DNA of 64,000 nt, taken from Propionivibrio dicarboxylicus (GTDB lineage: Bacteria > Pseudomonadota > Gammaproteobacteria > Burkholderiales > Rhodocyclaceae). Position numbers and translations under genes: made by a program. Below, in pieces: positions 21,158 through 31,917 of this stretch. The DNA lies in the NCBI GenBank assembly GCA_945902805.1, contig CAMDMZ010000006.1, forward strand, positions 62,001 through 126,000, read 5' to 3'. Numbering within the stretch: the first letter of the stretch is position 1; each line of letters opens with the position of its first letter. The notes beneath the pieces were generated by a model. That model saw only the letters and a program-made list of their open reading frames with translations, ran no database searches and was not told the origin of the DNA.

Positions 21158-21973
21158 TCATGACTTAGTCGCGCGCGGCAATTCGGCGACCAGCAGAGCA
21201 CCGATCAGGATCACGCTCCATGAGGCATAAATCCAAATCAAAAATACGGGGATCGCCGCAAAACCACCATAAAGCACGGCGTAGGTCGAAATCTTCGAAA
21301 CATACAAGGCGAACAGCTTTTGCAGGCCAGCAAAGGCCGATGCCGCAACGAATCCGCCAAAAATAGCATGCCAAGGCAACACGGCCTTGTTCGGCACACC
21401 CCAGTAGATGAGACCAAAGATCGAAACCATGAGAGCAAAAGAGAGTCCCTTGCCGACCAACACAGCCACCCAGACCGGCTCATTGATCAAGCCCAGGGAA
21501 CTACTCACCACATAGGTAATCAGCACCAGGCTGCCACCAAAAAGAAGTGGCCCCAGCAACATTGCCAGCAAATGAAACACGATCCGCCGCCAGAGTGGCC
21601 GGCGTAGCTTGACGCCCCATATGGAATCGAAAGCGTGTTCAATCGTGAACATCTGCATCAAGGCAGTGATCGTCAATACCGCCCCACCAATGAACGTCAC
21701 CCTATCGACCCGGTGCACAAATTGACCCATGTACTTGGCAATCACGGAACCTGACTTTTCCGGCAACAGATTGGCAAGAAAAAAGCTCTCCAATGCTTCT
21801 GCCAGGCCGATGGCGAACGGGATCTGTGAAATCAGTGCAAAGGCCACGGCAATCATCGGAACCAGAGCCAATAGCGTGGCAAACGACAACGCGGCAGCCG
21901 TTTGCGCACAACGCTCCTTATGGAAACGTCGTGCGGCACTGGCTACCAAAACTATCGGTGCTGGAACCCTCAT
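21158..21973 (-). CDS. YihY/BrkB-family inner-membrane protein
   Basis: 271-residue protein with about six membrane helices, YihY (UPF0761) family. The N-terminal QTAAALSFATLLALVPM and FGLIYWGVPNK segments match the family. It was once proposed as an RNase BN, which is now considered wrong; function is unknown. It reads toward the rpsP operon and is divergent from the WrbA-like gene by 37 bases. Confidence 0.88.
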   Translation of the reverse strand: MRVPAPIVLVASAARRFHKERCAQTAAALSFATLLALVPMIAVAFALISQIPFAIGLAEALESFFLANLLPEKSGSVIAKYMGQFVHRVDRVTFIGGAVLTITALMQMFTIEHAFDSIWGVKLRRPLWRRIVFHLLAMLLGPLLFGGSLVLITYVVSSSLGLINEPVWVAVLVGKGLSFALMVSIFGLIYWGVPNKAVLPWHAIFGGFVAASAFAGLQKLFALYVSKISTYAVLYGGFAAIPVFLIWIYASWSVILIGALLVAELPRATKS

Positions 21974-21977
21974 ATAA

Positions 21978-22964
<987 letters not shown>

Positions 22965-22981
<17 letters not shown>

Positions 22982-24503
22982 GCTTCTCTTCCCCGGAATG
23001 CAGCTTGTTGAGAGCATTTAGGTAAGCTTTTGCCGATGCAACCACGATATCGGTGTCGGCTCCTTGCCCGTTGACGATACGACCGGTCTTAGCCAGGCGG
23101 ACAGTCACTTCGCCTTGGGCATCGGTACCCGTCGTGATGGCATTGACCGAATACAACAGCAGCTCAGTGCCGCTGGCGGCGACACTTTCGATCGCCCGAA
23201 AAGTCGCGTCAACCGGGCCACTGCCAGTCGATTCCGCTTTCTGCTCTGACCCTCCGGCCAATAGCGTAAGACGTGCCACCGGGGCCTCGCCGGTCTCGGA
23301 GTGGAACATTGAAGAGACCAGCTTATAGTGTTCCACTTCGGGTGTTACGGCATCGTCACTCATCAACAACTGGATATCTTCGTCATAGATATCCCGCTTT
23401 TTGTCGGCAAGTTCCTTGAATCGGGAAAACGCGGCATTTAACGCCTGCTCGCTATCGACCTCTATGCCCAACTCTTTCAAACGTGCCTTGAAAGCAGACC
23501 GTCCCGAAAGCTTGCCCAGAGTAATCCGGTTGGTAGCCCAACCGACATCTTCCGCACGCATGATTTCATAGGTTTCGCGATGCTTCAACACGCCATCCTG
23601 ATGAATCCCGGATTCATGCGCAAACGCATTGGCACCAACGATCGCCTTGTTCGGCTGTATCGGATAACCGGTGATCTGCGAAACCAGTTTCGACGTCGGC
23701 ACAATCTGTGTCGTATCGATACGCGTTGTAAGGTTGAAAATGTCGCTCCGAGTCCGGATCGCCATGACGACCTCCTCCATCGCCGCATTCCCCGCGCGCT
23801 CGCCAAGCCCATTGACCGTGCATTCAACTTGGCGCACACCGTTTTGAACAGCTGCCAGCGAATTCGCCACCGCTAGGCCAAGATCGTTGTGGCAATGCGT
23901 GGACCAGATCACCTTGTCAGCATTCGGCACGCGCTGGATCAAGGTGCCAATGCGCTCACCCCAATTTGATGGGATGCTATAGCCGACCGTATCCGGCACG
24001 TTAATGGTCTTTGCACCGGCCTTGATCACGGCTTCAAACACACGACATAAGAAATCCATCTCCGAACGCACCGCGTCCTCGGCCGAAAACTCGACATCGT
24101 CGGTGTATTCACGAGCCAGTTTCACGGCGCGCACCGCATGCTCAAGGACCTGTTCCGGGTCCATACGCAACTTCATTTGCATATGAATCGGGCTGGTCGC
24201 AATGAAGGTATGAATACGGCCCGATTTCGCCGGCTTGATCGCTTCGCCAGCGCGGCGAATATCAGCCTCACCCGTTCGCGCCAAGCCGCACACAGTGGAA
24301 TCCTTGACGGCTTCCGCAACGGCCCTTACGGCCTCGAAATCGCCCGGCGATGCGGCCGGAAATCCGGCTTCGATCACATCTACACGCAACTTTTCAAGTT
24401 GTCGTGCAATGCGAACTTTTTCTTCCTTGCTCATCGATGCGCCGGGACTCTGCTCGCCATCGCGCATGGTGGTATCAAAAATGATCAACTGTTCTTGAGA
24501 CAT
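22965..24503 (-). CDS. leuA: 2-isopropylmalate synthase
   Basis: First committed enzyme of leucine synthesis, condensing acetyl-CoA with 2-ketoisovalerate. 512 residues. [16 protein letters not shown] near the N-terminus, [15 protein letters not shown] for metal binding, and the C-terminal LeuA allosteric domain (leucine feedback, about 390-505) are present. The ATG at 24503 follows AGGAGA at good spacing; reading further upstream adds an unrelated extension. It lies downstream of pssA and a small leucine-rich ORF. Confidence 0.97.
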
Positions 24504-24594
24504 GAATCTCTCCTTGGAGAAAGCAATATTCAACAAGCCGATCCCCTGTCGGGAATCAGACACTTCAACAACCGGATTGTGGGGTGGGGAATTT

Positions 24595-24702
24595 TTAGCG
24601 CGCGCCGCGCAGCAGTGGCAACAGCTTGGCGCGAAGCGGCTGACGCACTGAGAGTGCGCCGGCTAGTGCAAGAAACACAACAGAGAAGACTAGGTAGTCC
24701 AT
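24595..24702 (-). CDS. Small leucine-rich ORF between pssA and leuA
   Basis: A 35-codon ORF from ATG (24702) to TAA (24595-24597), in the 217-base gap between pssA and leuA and in the same direction. Nine of its 35 residues are Leu, two of them the rare-type codon CTA; it begins [17 protein letters not shown] and ends with a basic tail. It could be a small membrane peptide, a leucine-codon leader controlling leuA, or spurious. No clear terminator/antiterminator pair was found after it, and its ribosome binding site is not strong. Confidence 0.35.
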   Translation of the reverse strand: MDYLVFSVVFLALAGALSVRQPLRAKLLPLLRGAR

Positions 24703-24720
24703 GGCTTGACTATATCGACT

Positions 24721-25500
24721 TTAATCGGCGCCTGCAATAGTTTTTCTTGCATTCCGTCGCGAGGCATTCCAGCGCGTCAGCGCCAACACGTAGCCGGACG
24801 CAGCATAAACAAGGAACAAGGCAAACAAAACACCGGGCGGATAAAAGGAGATCAGCGCAAAGCCGAGAGCCATGGCCGCAATCACCATAAAGGGGACGCT
24901 ACGACGCAGATTGATATCCTTGCCTGAGTAGTAGGGAATATTGCTGACCATCGTAACGCCGGCAAAAATGGTCAGGACACACGCCGGCCAGCGGATTTCC
25001 TGCCCGCTAAATCCGAGTTCGAGAAATACCCAGACCAGGCCGGCGATCAAGGCCGCCGCCGCCGGGCTGGGCATGCCCTGAAAATATCGCTTGTCGACGA
25101 TATCCTTATTGGTATTGAAACGTGCGAGGCGCAAAGCCGCACCCGCGCAATAGATGAAGGCCGCAATCCAGCCCAGCTTGCCAAGATCACGCAAAGCCCA
25201 CTCGTAAATCACCAGAGCCGGTGCGGCGCCAAACGAGACCATATCGGAAAGTGAATCGTATTCAGCACCGAATGCGCTTTGGGTTCGCGTCATGCGTGCG
25301 ACCCGTCCATCGAGCCCGTCCAGAACCATCGCAATAAAGATCGCCACGGCTGAACTCTCGAAGCGACCGTTCATCGCCTGTACGATGGCGTAAAACCCGG
25401 CGAAGAGTGCGGCCGTCGTCAGCATGTTCGGCAGCAGATAAATGCCACGGTGCCGCCCGTCGGGATTGATGAATGCTTTGCGGGGATTTGGAAGAGCCAT
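24721..25500 (-). CDS. pssA: CDP-diacylglycerol-serine O-phosphatidyltransferase
   Basis: Inner-membrane enzyme (259 residues, several helices) making phosphatidylserine, precursor of phosphatidylethanolamine. The CDP-alcohol phosphotransferase signature DG-x2-AR-x8-G-x3-D-x3-D is complete at residues 64-86. This is the integral-membrane (Bacillus-like) class. The short leader before its ATG contains a copy of the dispersed repeat. It follows the ilvBNC genes, from which a terminator separates it. Confidence 0.95.
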   Translation of the reverse strand: MALPNPRKAFINPDGRHRGIYLLPNMLTTAALFAGFYAIVQAMNGRFESSAVAIFIAMVLDGLDGRVARMTRTQSAFGAEYDSLSDMVSFGAAPALVIYEWALRDLGKLGWIAAFIYCAGAALRLARFNTNKDIVDKRYFQGMPSPAAAALIAGLVWVFLELGFSGQEIRWPACVLTIFAGVTMVSNIPYYSGKDINLRRSVPFMVIAAMALGFALISFYPPGVLFALFLVYAASGYVLALTRWNASRRNARKTIAGAD

Positions 25501-25514
25501 GCGTCTATTCTAGC

Positions 25515-25540
25515 GCCGTCCTGCCAGCACCGACTTTTTC
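25515..25540 (+). repeat. Dispersed 26-bp repeat, copy 4 (intergenic, pssA leader)
   Basis: GCCGTC, two bases, then the core with one change (TGCCAGCACCGACTTTT) and TC. It lies 15-40 bases upstream of the pssA start codon, between it and the ilvC terminator; one of two copies outside coding sequence. Confidence 0.8.
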
Positions 25541-25549
25541 CTGTTGACG

Positions 25550-25575
25550 AAAAAGGGCACGGCGTCACCGTGCCC
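25550..25575 (-). terminator. Rho-independent terminator after ilvC
   Basis: On the minus strand the stem GGGCACGG / CCGTGCCC with a short loop is followed by a T-run, 20 bases after the ilvC stop codon. Confidence 0.8.
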
Positions 25576-25595
25576 TTGTTGACGGTCGAACGAAA

Positions 25596-26639
<1,044 letters not shown>

Positions 26640-26648
26640 TTATGTAAA

Positions 26649-27140
26649 TCAGACTTTGAGAATACGATCGCCGCGGCCGATACCGGAAACACCCGTGCGC
26701 ACGGTTTCCAGAATCAACGAACTTTCAATGGCAGAGAGGAAGGCATCAAGCTTGGCGCCATTCCCGGTTAGCTCGATGACGTAAGTCGATTCGGTGACAT
26801 CAATAATTCGGCCACGGAAGATATCGGAGATGCGCTTGATCTCTTCGCGGTCCTTGCCGGTGGCACGTAATTTCACCAGCATCAGCTCGCGCTCGATATG
26901 CGCTGCCTCTGACAAATCGACCACCTTAACCACTTCAATCAGCTTGTTGAGCTGCTTGGTGATCTGTTCGATGATGTCATTGGAGCCAATGCTGACGATG
27001 GTCATGCGCGACAAAGACGGATCTTCCGTCGGCGCAACCGTCAATGATTCGATGTTGTAACCCCGTGCCGAGAACAAGCCGGACACCCGCGAGAGTGCAC
27101 CGGATTCATTTTCAATGAGGATGGAAATAATGTGACGCAT
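26649..27140 (-). CDS. ilvN: Acetolactate synthase small subunit
   Basis: 163-residue regulatory subunit (often called ilvH) with an N-terminal ACT domain (ISILIENESGALSRVSGLFSARGYNIESL in two pieces) that binds valine for feedback inhibition, and a C-terminal domain that activates the catalytic subunit. It starts 2 bases after the ilvB stop. Confidence 0.96.
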   Translation of the reverse strand: MRHIISILIENESGALSRVSGLFSARGYNIESLTVAPTEDPSLSRMTIVSIGSNDIIEQITKQLNKLIEVVKVVDLSEAAHIERELMLVKLRATGKDREEIKRISDIFRGRIIDVTESTYVIELTGNGAKLDAFLSAIESSLILETVRTGVSGIGRGDRILKV

Positions 27141-27142
27141 GA

Positions 27143-28852
27143 TCAGAGGTCCTCCGCCAGGATCATTTCAGACAATCCTTTACCCGCCGCCACCATCGGG
27201 AACACGTTGGCAGTTTTGTCGGTCAGGAAATCAAGGAAGACGAGGTCGTTCTTGTGCTTGACAAAGGCTTCGCGAATCGCCGGCTCGACATCCGCCGGCT
27301 TGGTCACGCGAATGCCAACGTGGCCATAAGCCTCCGCCAGTTTGACAAAATCGGGCAAAGCATCGACATACGACTCCGCATAACGGTTGCCGTGGAACAT
27401 CTCCTGCCACTGTCGCACCATGCCGAGATAGCCATTGTTGAGGCACAGAATCTTGACTGGCAAATGAAACTGCTTACAGGTCGATAGTTCCTGAATATTC
27501 ATCTGGATCGAGCCCTCACCGGTGATACAGGCCACTGTGGCTTTCGGATTGGCGAATTTCACGCCCATCGCGTACGGCAGGCCGACACCCATGGTGCCCA
27601 AACCACCGGAATTGATCCAACGGCGTGGCTTGTCGAATTTGTAATACTGTGCCGCCCACATTTGGTGCTGACCGACGTCGGACGTCACATAGGCGTCACC
27701 ACCGGTCACTTCATACAGCGTCTCGACCACAAACTGAGGCATGATGATGTCCTTGCCCTGCTTGTAGTTAAGTGACTTCTTGGCGCGCCACTCCTCAATC
27801 TGCTTCCACCAAGTCGCCAACGCCTTGGCGTCGGGCTTGCCGTCGGCCGCCTCAAGTTGATGAAGTATTTCGTCGAGCACGTCCGGCAGATTGCCGACAA
27901 TCGGCACATCGACCTTGACCCGCTTCGAGATCGAGGACGGATCAATATCGATATGGATAATCTTGCGGGCGACTTCGCCAAAGTGTGCCGGGTTGCCGAT
28001 CACACGATCGTCAAAGCGAGCGCCGATCGCAAGCAAAACGTCACAGTTCTGCATGGCCATGTTAGCCTCGACCGTCCCGTGCATGCCGAGCATACCGAGG
28101 AACTGCCCGTCAGTTGAAGGATAGCCGCCCAGACCCATCAGCGTATTGGTCACGGGAAAACCCAAAGAGTGCGCCAACTTCGCCAACCGTTCGGAAGCAT
28201 CGGACAGGATCACTCCGCCGCCAGCGTAAATCACCGGGCGCTTGGCTCCCAGCAGCAGTTGCACCGCCTTCTTGATCTGTCCCGTGTGCCCCTTCACTAC
28301 CGGGTTATAAGACCGCATTGAAATGGTCTTGGGATAGTGAAACTCGCACTTTTGAATGGTGATGTCTTTCGGCACATCAACCAACACCGGGCCCGGACGA
28401 CCGGTCTTGGCGAGGTAGAACGCTTTCTTAAGCGTAATTGCAAGGTCTTTGACGTCCTTGACCAGGAAATTGTGCTTGACGCAGGGACGGGTAATGCCAA
28501 CCGTGTCACACTCCTGGAAGGCGTCCTGGCCGATGTAGGCGGTCGGAACCTGACCGCTGATCACGACCATCGGCACCGAATCCATATAAGCCGTGGCGAT
28601 TCCGGTCACCGCGTTAGTCACGCCAGGACCGGAAGTCACCAAGCAGACGCCGATTTTGTTGGATGAGCGCGAGTAAGCGTCAGCGGCATGCACGGCAGCC
28701 TGCTCGTGACGTACCAGGACATGCTTGAATTTGTCCTGTTTAAACAACTCATCGTAGATGTAAAGCACCGAACCGCCGGGGTAGCCGAACACGTATTCGA
28801 CCTTTTCCTCCTGGAGGCATCTGATTACAATTTCTGCGCCAGTCAGTTGCAT
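27143..28852 (-). CDS. ilvB: Acetolactate synthase large subunit
   Basis: Catalytic subunit (569 residues; often called ilvI) using thiamine diphosphate and FAD to make acetolactate or acetohydroxybutyrate. Catalytic Glu50 lies in VRHEQAAVHAADAYSR; the TPP-binding stretch begins ITGEGSIQMNIQELST, and the flavin-contacting middle domain is complete. First gene of the ilvB-ilvN-ilvC operon, preceded by a near-consensus promoter. Confidence 0.97.
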   Translation of the reverse strand: MQLTGAEIVIRCLQEEKVEYVFGYPGGSVLYIYDELFKQDKFKHVLVRHEQAAVHAADAYSRSSNKIGVCLVTSGPGVTNAVTGIATAYMDSVPMVVISGQVPTAYIGQDAFQECDTVGITRPCVKHNFLVKDVKDLAITLKKAFYLAKTGRPGPVLVDVPKDITIQKCEFHYPKTISMRSYNPVVKGHTGQIKKAVQLLLGAKRPVIYAGGGVILSDASERLAKLAHSLGFPVTNTLMGLGGYPSTDGQFLGMLGMHGTVEANMAMQNCDVLLAIGARFDDRVIGNPAHFGEVARKIIHIDIDPSSISKRVKVDVPIVGNLPDVLDEILHQLEAADGKPDAKALATWWKQIEEWRAKKSLNYKQGKDIIMPQFVVETLYEVTGGDAYVTSDVGQHQMWAAQYYKFDKPRRWINSGGLGTMGVGLPYAMGVKFANPKATVACITGEGSIQMNIQELSTCKQFHLPVKILCLNNGYLGMVRQWQEMFHGNRYAESYVDALPDFVKLAEAYGHVGIRVTKPADVEPAIREAFVKHKNDLVFLDFLTDKTANVFPMVAAGKGLSEMILAEDL

Positions 28853-28891
28853 CTTAGTATCCGTTTCATCATTTTCTGGACGAAACCCGCT

Positions 28892-28920
28892 ACCTTACTG
28901 GCTCATCGGCGAATGGTCAA
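28892..28920 (-). promoter_or_regulatory. Candidate sigma-70 promoter for ilvBNC
   Basis: On the minus strand TTGACC (28920-28915), a 17-base spacer and TAAGGT (28897-28892), 39 bases before the ilvB start codon. Confidence 0.5.
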
Positions 28921-28979
28921 GAATTGTCGGTGTAGGATAGTGTTTTTTTAGCAAAAGCATCCCCAGCGGAGCAGTTTTT

Positions 28980-29540
28980 CTGGCAACTCGCAACGAACTA
29001 TCGGATTTTCTCGCCGGCGTCGAACGACGGGCATTCAAACAAGCCCAGTTCGCCGTACGGAACGAAGAAACAGCCCTGGATATCGTCCAGGATGCGATGT
29101 TGCGTCTGGCCGAAAGCTATGGCGGACGGCCGCCCGACGAACTTCCAATGCTGTTCCAGCGCATTCTGCAGAACGCGATACGTGACTATTACCGTCGATC
29201 GAAGGTTCGATCAACCTGGACCACGTTGCTGTCGTCCTTTAGCTCTGATGAAGACGACTCGGACCCACTGGAAACCTTGCCCACCAATCCAGAAGACAAC
29301 CGGTTCGCCACTCCACACGATCACCTTCTTCAGTCGCAAACCCTTGGAATCATTGAAAAAGAAATTGAACAGCTACCGCCGCGTCAACGCGAGGCCTTTG
29401 TCCTGCGTTACTGGGAAGAATTGGACATCGCCGAAACCGCAGCAATCATGGGGTGCTCAAGTGGGAGCGTGAAAACTCATTGTTCCCGTGCAACTCATGC
29501 CTTGGCGACGGCGTTAAAGGCGAAGGGAATTGAGCTATGA
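28980..29540 (+). CDS. ECF-type RNA polymerase sigma factor, apparent CTG start
   Basis: Sigma-70-family factor (186 residues if started at 28980) with a region 2 helix (RRAFKQAQFAVRNEETALDIVQDAML) and a region 4 helix-turn-helix (PPRQREAFVLRYWEELDIAETAAIM). No ATG, GTG or TTG occurs in frame between the upstream stop at 28938 and 29097. A GGAG sits 8 bases before CTG at 28980, whose product (ATRNELSDFL...) keeps a complete region 2; the ATG at 29097 would cut off about 39 residues including most of region 2.1. CTG is therefore proposed as start. The stop overlaps the next gene (ATGA). No anti-sigma factor is recognised, though the next gene has one membrane helix. Confidence 0.8.
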   Translation: MATRNELSDFLAGVERRAFKQAQFAVRNEETALDIVQDAMLRLAESYGGRPPDELPMLFQRILQNAIRDYYRRSKVRSTWTTLLSSFSSDEDDSDPLETLPTNPEDNRFATPHDHLLQSQTLGIIEKEIEQLPPRQREAFVLRYWEELDIAETAAIMGCSSGSVKTHCSRATHALATALKAKGIEL

Positions 29541-29926
29541 GTCATTTTGACGAAGAAGAGTTTGCACTCCGCTTGCGGCAAAAGCTTGACGCGGGCACAG
29601 AGCAATTTCGCCCTCAGCTTACTGAGCGCCTGTTTCAGGCGCGACGGACGGCGCTGGCGCGACATTCGGATAAGCGCAGCGTTTTCCCTCTCGTAGGCTC
29701 ATCAGTCCTTGCTGCTGTTTTACCCAGAATAAAGCTTGCAATGATGACCGCTGGACTCTGCGCAGGTTTGGCAGGCACTTACTTTTGGCATCTGCACGAC
29801 GAGGCCGCCAGTCTGGGAGAAATCGATAGCGCCCTACTCTCAGATGAACTACCGCCGAATGCTTACATTGACCAGGGATTCCGTTTATGGCTCGAGCGAG
29901 CCTCTCCAAATTCTGCGCCGGAATAG
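29537..29926 (+). CDS. DUF3619 protein
   Basis: 129-residue protein with a charged N-terminal helix, one membrane segment (about residues 62-84) and a short C-terminal segment that probably lies in the periplasm. It matches DUF3619, small proteins encoded next to this kind of sigma factor in betaproteobacteria. The single helix and position behind a sigma gene would fit an anti-sigma role, but no zinc motif or other hallmark is seen. It overlaps the sigma gene by 4 bases and the next gene by 40. Confidence 0.8.
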   Translation: MSHFDEEEFALRLRQKLDAGTEQFRPQLTERLFQARRTALARHSDKRSVFPLVGSSVLAAVLPRIKLAMMTAGLCAGLAGTYFWHLHDEAASLGEIDSALLSDELPPNAYIDQGFRLWLERASPNSAPE

Positions 29927-30363
29927 CGCTGTTACTTGCCGTAAGCTTACCGGCTCATGCCCTGATCACGTTTCCAACGACATCGTGGGCAGAGCTTTCT
30001 GCTGAGCAAAAAATCATTCTGGCGCCGTTGTCGCGCGATTGGGACGCCATGGAAATTCAACGCCAGATGAAATGGTTGGGTATTGCACAACGCTACAGTT
30101 CAATGACACCCGACGAGAAAGTCCGGACCCAGGAAAGAATGAAGGAATGGGCACGTCTCAGCCCAATGGAGCGACGAATCGCTCGCGATGGCTTCGCCTC
30201 GATCCAACGTGCGCCGCAGGAAGTCCGGAGCAATATGAAAGAGACCATCAAACAACAATGGCAGATTTACCAAGAGCTTCCCGAGAGCGAGAAGGCTCGA
30301 CTTCGTTCGGAAGCAACGCGTAATTCCAGCACTGCCAAGCCAGCGCCAACGATCGCTCGTTAA
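29887..30363 (+). CDS. DUF3106 exported protein
   Basis: 158-residue protein with a signal peptide (about residues 1-26, ending PAHA) and a highly charged helical body rich in Trp, Arg and Glu. It matches DUF3106 (pattern WAELSAEQKIILAPLSRDW, and repeated SPMERR-like segments). Function unknown; the family travels with the sigma factor, DUF3619 and RDD genes. Its start lies 40 bases inside the DUF3619 gene. Confidence 0.8.
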   Translation: MARASLSKFCAGIALLLAVSLPAHALITFPTTSWAELSAEQKIILAPLSRDWDAMEIQRQMKWLGIAQRYSSMTPDEKVRTQERMKEWARLSPMERRIARDGFASIQRAPQEVRSNMKETIKQQWQIYQELPESEKARLRSEATRNSSTAKPAPTIAR

Positions 30364-30392
30364 GTGGCGTAAGCGGCGGTCGCTGACCTCGA

Positions 30393-30833
30393 ATGATTCA
30401 AAACAAGCTTGATGCGGCAGGCCACCGCCTGCCCGGTCTACGCCGCAGACTAGCCGCCATGACGTATGAAAGTCTGCTAGTTCTTGGCGTGCTATCAGTC
30501 GCATTCATGATTCCACACGTCGCCTTGGGGCTAGGTTTCGAAATCGTGCTGCCGGGCTACGTCCTCTTTGCTCACTTTTTCCTCGTCCTCGGCGCCTACT
30601 TCATTTGGTATTGGAGTCACGGTGGCCAAACGCTTGCCATGCAAACCTGGAAGTTACAGATCAGCTCGCCTTCCGGTGCCACACCTACATTACCCACCTT
30701 GGTCCTACGTTATGTATTGGCCTGGCCTAGCATCATGTTCTACGGCGCCGGCCTGATCTGGTCGTTTTTTGATCGCGATCGTCAGTTTTTGCATGACCGC
30801 CTGGCCGGTACGCGAGTCATCATGAAACCTTGA
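30393..30833 (+). CDS. RDD-family membrane protein
   Basis: 146-residue RDD-domain protein: Arg in PGLRRRLAAMTYESLLVLG, two to three membrane helices, and the closing FFDRDRQFLHDRLAGTRVI with the conserved Asp pair. Function is unknown; some RDD proteins act in ion antiport. Last gene of the sigma-factor operon and convergent with lptG, whose 3' end is 1 base away. Confidence 0.85.
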   Translation: MIQNKLDAAGHRLPGLRRRLAAMTYESLLVLGVLSVAFMIPHVALGLGFEIVLPGYVLFAHFFLVLGAYFIWYWSHGGQTLAMQTWKLQISSPSGATPTLPTLVLRYVLAWPSIMFYGAGLIWSFFDRDRQFLHDRLAGTRVIMKP

Positions 30834-30834
30834 T

Positions 30835-31917
30835 TCAGCGACGCTCGACCCACCAAAGCAGGGTACCCGCAGCCAGCAAAAACAATACGCTGGGCGTAAT
30901 CGCCGAGGTAAACGGAGTCCAACTATTGATAACGCCAAGACTGGAAAATAGTCCGTTCAGCATGTGGAATCCAATACCAAGCATGATCCCGGCAAAGACA
31001 CGTACGCTGATCGCGCCAAAACGATCCTGAATATAGGCAAAGGGCAAGGCGAGAATCATCATCACCAGTGCCGCCAACGGATACACGAGTTTCTTCCAAA
31101 GCGCGATTTCATAGCGCTCGGTCTTTTGGCGGTTGTCCCCCAGGTAATTGACGTATTGATACAGAGTGCGCAAGGGCATGCGGTCTGGTGTGACCATCAA
31201 TACGGATACCAAATCAGGCGACAAACCCGATTTCCAGTTTAGTTGAGCTGTTCGCTCAACACGGGCACCGTCCGCACCGAAGAGTGTCCTAGACACCTCA
31301 TTGAGGTGCCAATACTGCTCGGTGACATCGAAATGACCGCTGACCGCATCAGTAATCGACTTCAGAATGTAGCTACTGTCGAATTCATAAATACGCACAC
31401 CTCTTAGGCTGGTATCCGGCAAGACATCTCGTACATTGACGAACGACAGTTCATCCTTGACCCACAGTCCTGATCGGAACTCCTTGGCGACCATAGACCC
31501 TTTGGCTTGAAGGCGCACCTGTTGTGCTAAACGCTCCGCTGGCGGCGCCAAAAACTCCCCGATCAGCCCAGTCAAAAGCACGAACACCAGCCCAATCTTC
31601 ATCAATCCGCCGAGCAGGTTAGTGGTCGATAAGCCGGAAGCACGTAACACAGTGATTTCCGATTGACGTGCCAAAAGAGTTAGAGCGTAGAGGGTACCAA
31701 TCAAAACACTGATAGGCAGGATCTCATAGCTTCGTCCCGGTAACGTCAATGCCACGTAGGCCATCGCATGTTGGAGTTGGTAAGTCCCCCGGCCAACTTC
31801 GCCGAGCTCGTGGATCATGTCAAAAAATGCAAAAAGAGCAAGAAAGGCCAACGTCACCAAAGTGGTCGCGGAATAGATCTCGCGTGCCAGATGACGCTCA
31901 TAGACTTTTAGCGCCAC
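30835..31917 (-). CDS. lptG: LPS export permease LptG
   Basis: Membrane subunit (about 360 residues, YjgP/YjgQ family) of the LptB2FG transporter that extracts LPS from the inner membrane. Helices near each end flank a periplasmic beta-jellyroll (about 130-270). A GTG at 31917 (encoding the start of VALKVYERHLAREIY) fits homologues and is preceded by a G-rich tract; it overlaps lptF by 10 bases. A longer reading would extend far into lptF and is rejected. Confidence 0.92.
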   Translation of the reverse strand: MALKVYERHLAREIYSATTLVTLAFLALFAFFDMIHELGEVGRGTYQLQHAMAYVALTLPGRSYEILPISVLIGTLYALTLLARQSEITVLRASGLSTTNLLGGLMKIGLVFVLLTGLIGEFLAPPAERLAQQVRLQAKGSMVAKEFRSGLWVKDELSFVNVRDVLPDTSLRGVRIYEFDSSYILKSITDAVSGHFDVTEQYWHLNEVSRTLFGADGARVERTAQLNWKSGLSPDLVSVLMVTPDRMPLRTLYQYVNYLGDNRQKTERYEIALWKKLVYPLAALVMMILALPFAYIQDRFGAISVRVFAGIMLGIGFHMLNGLFSSLGVINSWTPFTSAITPSVLFLLAAGTLLWWVERR

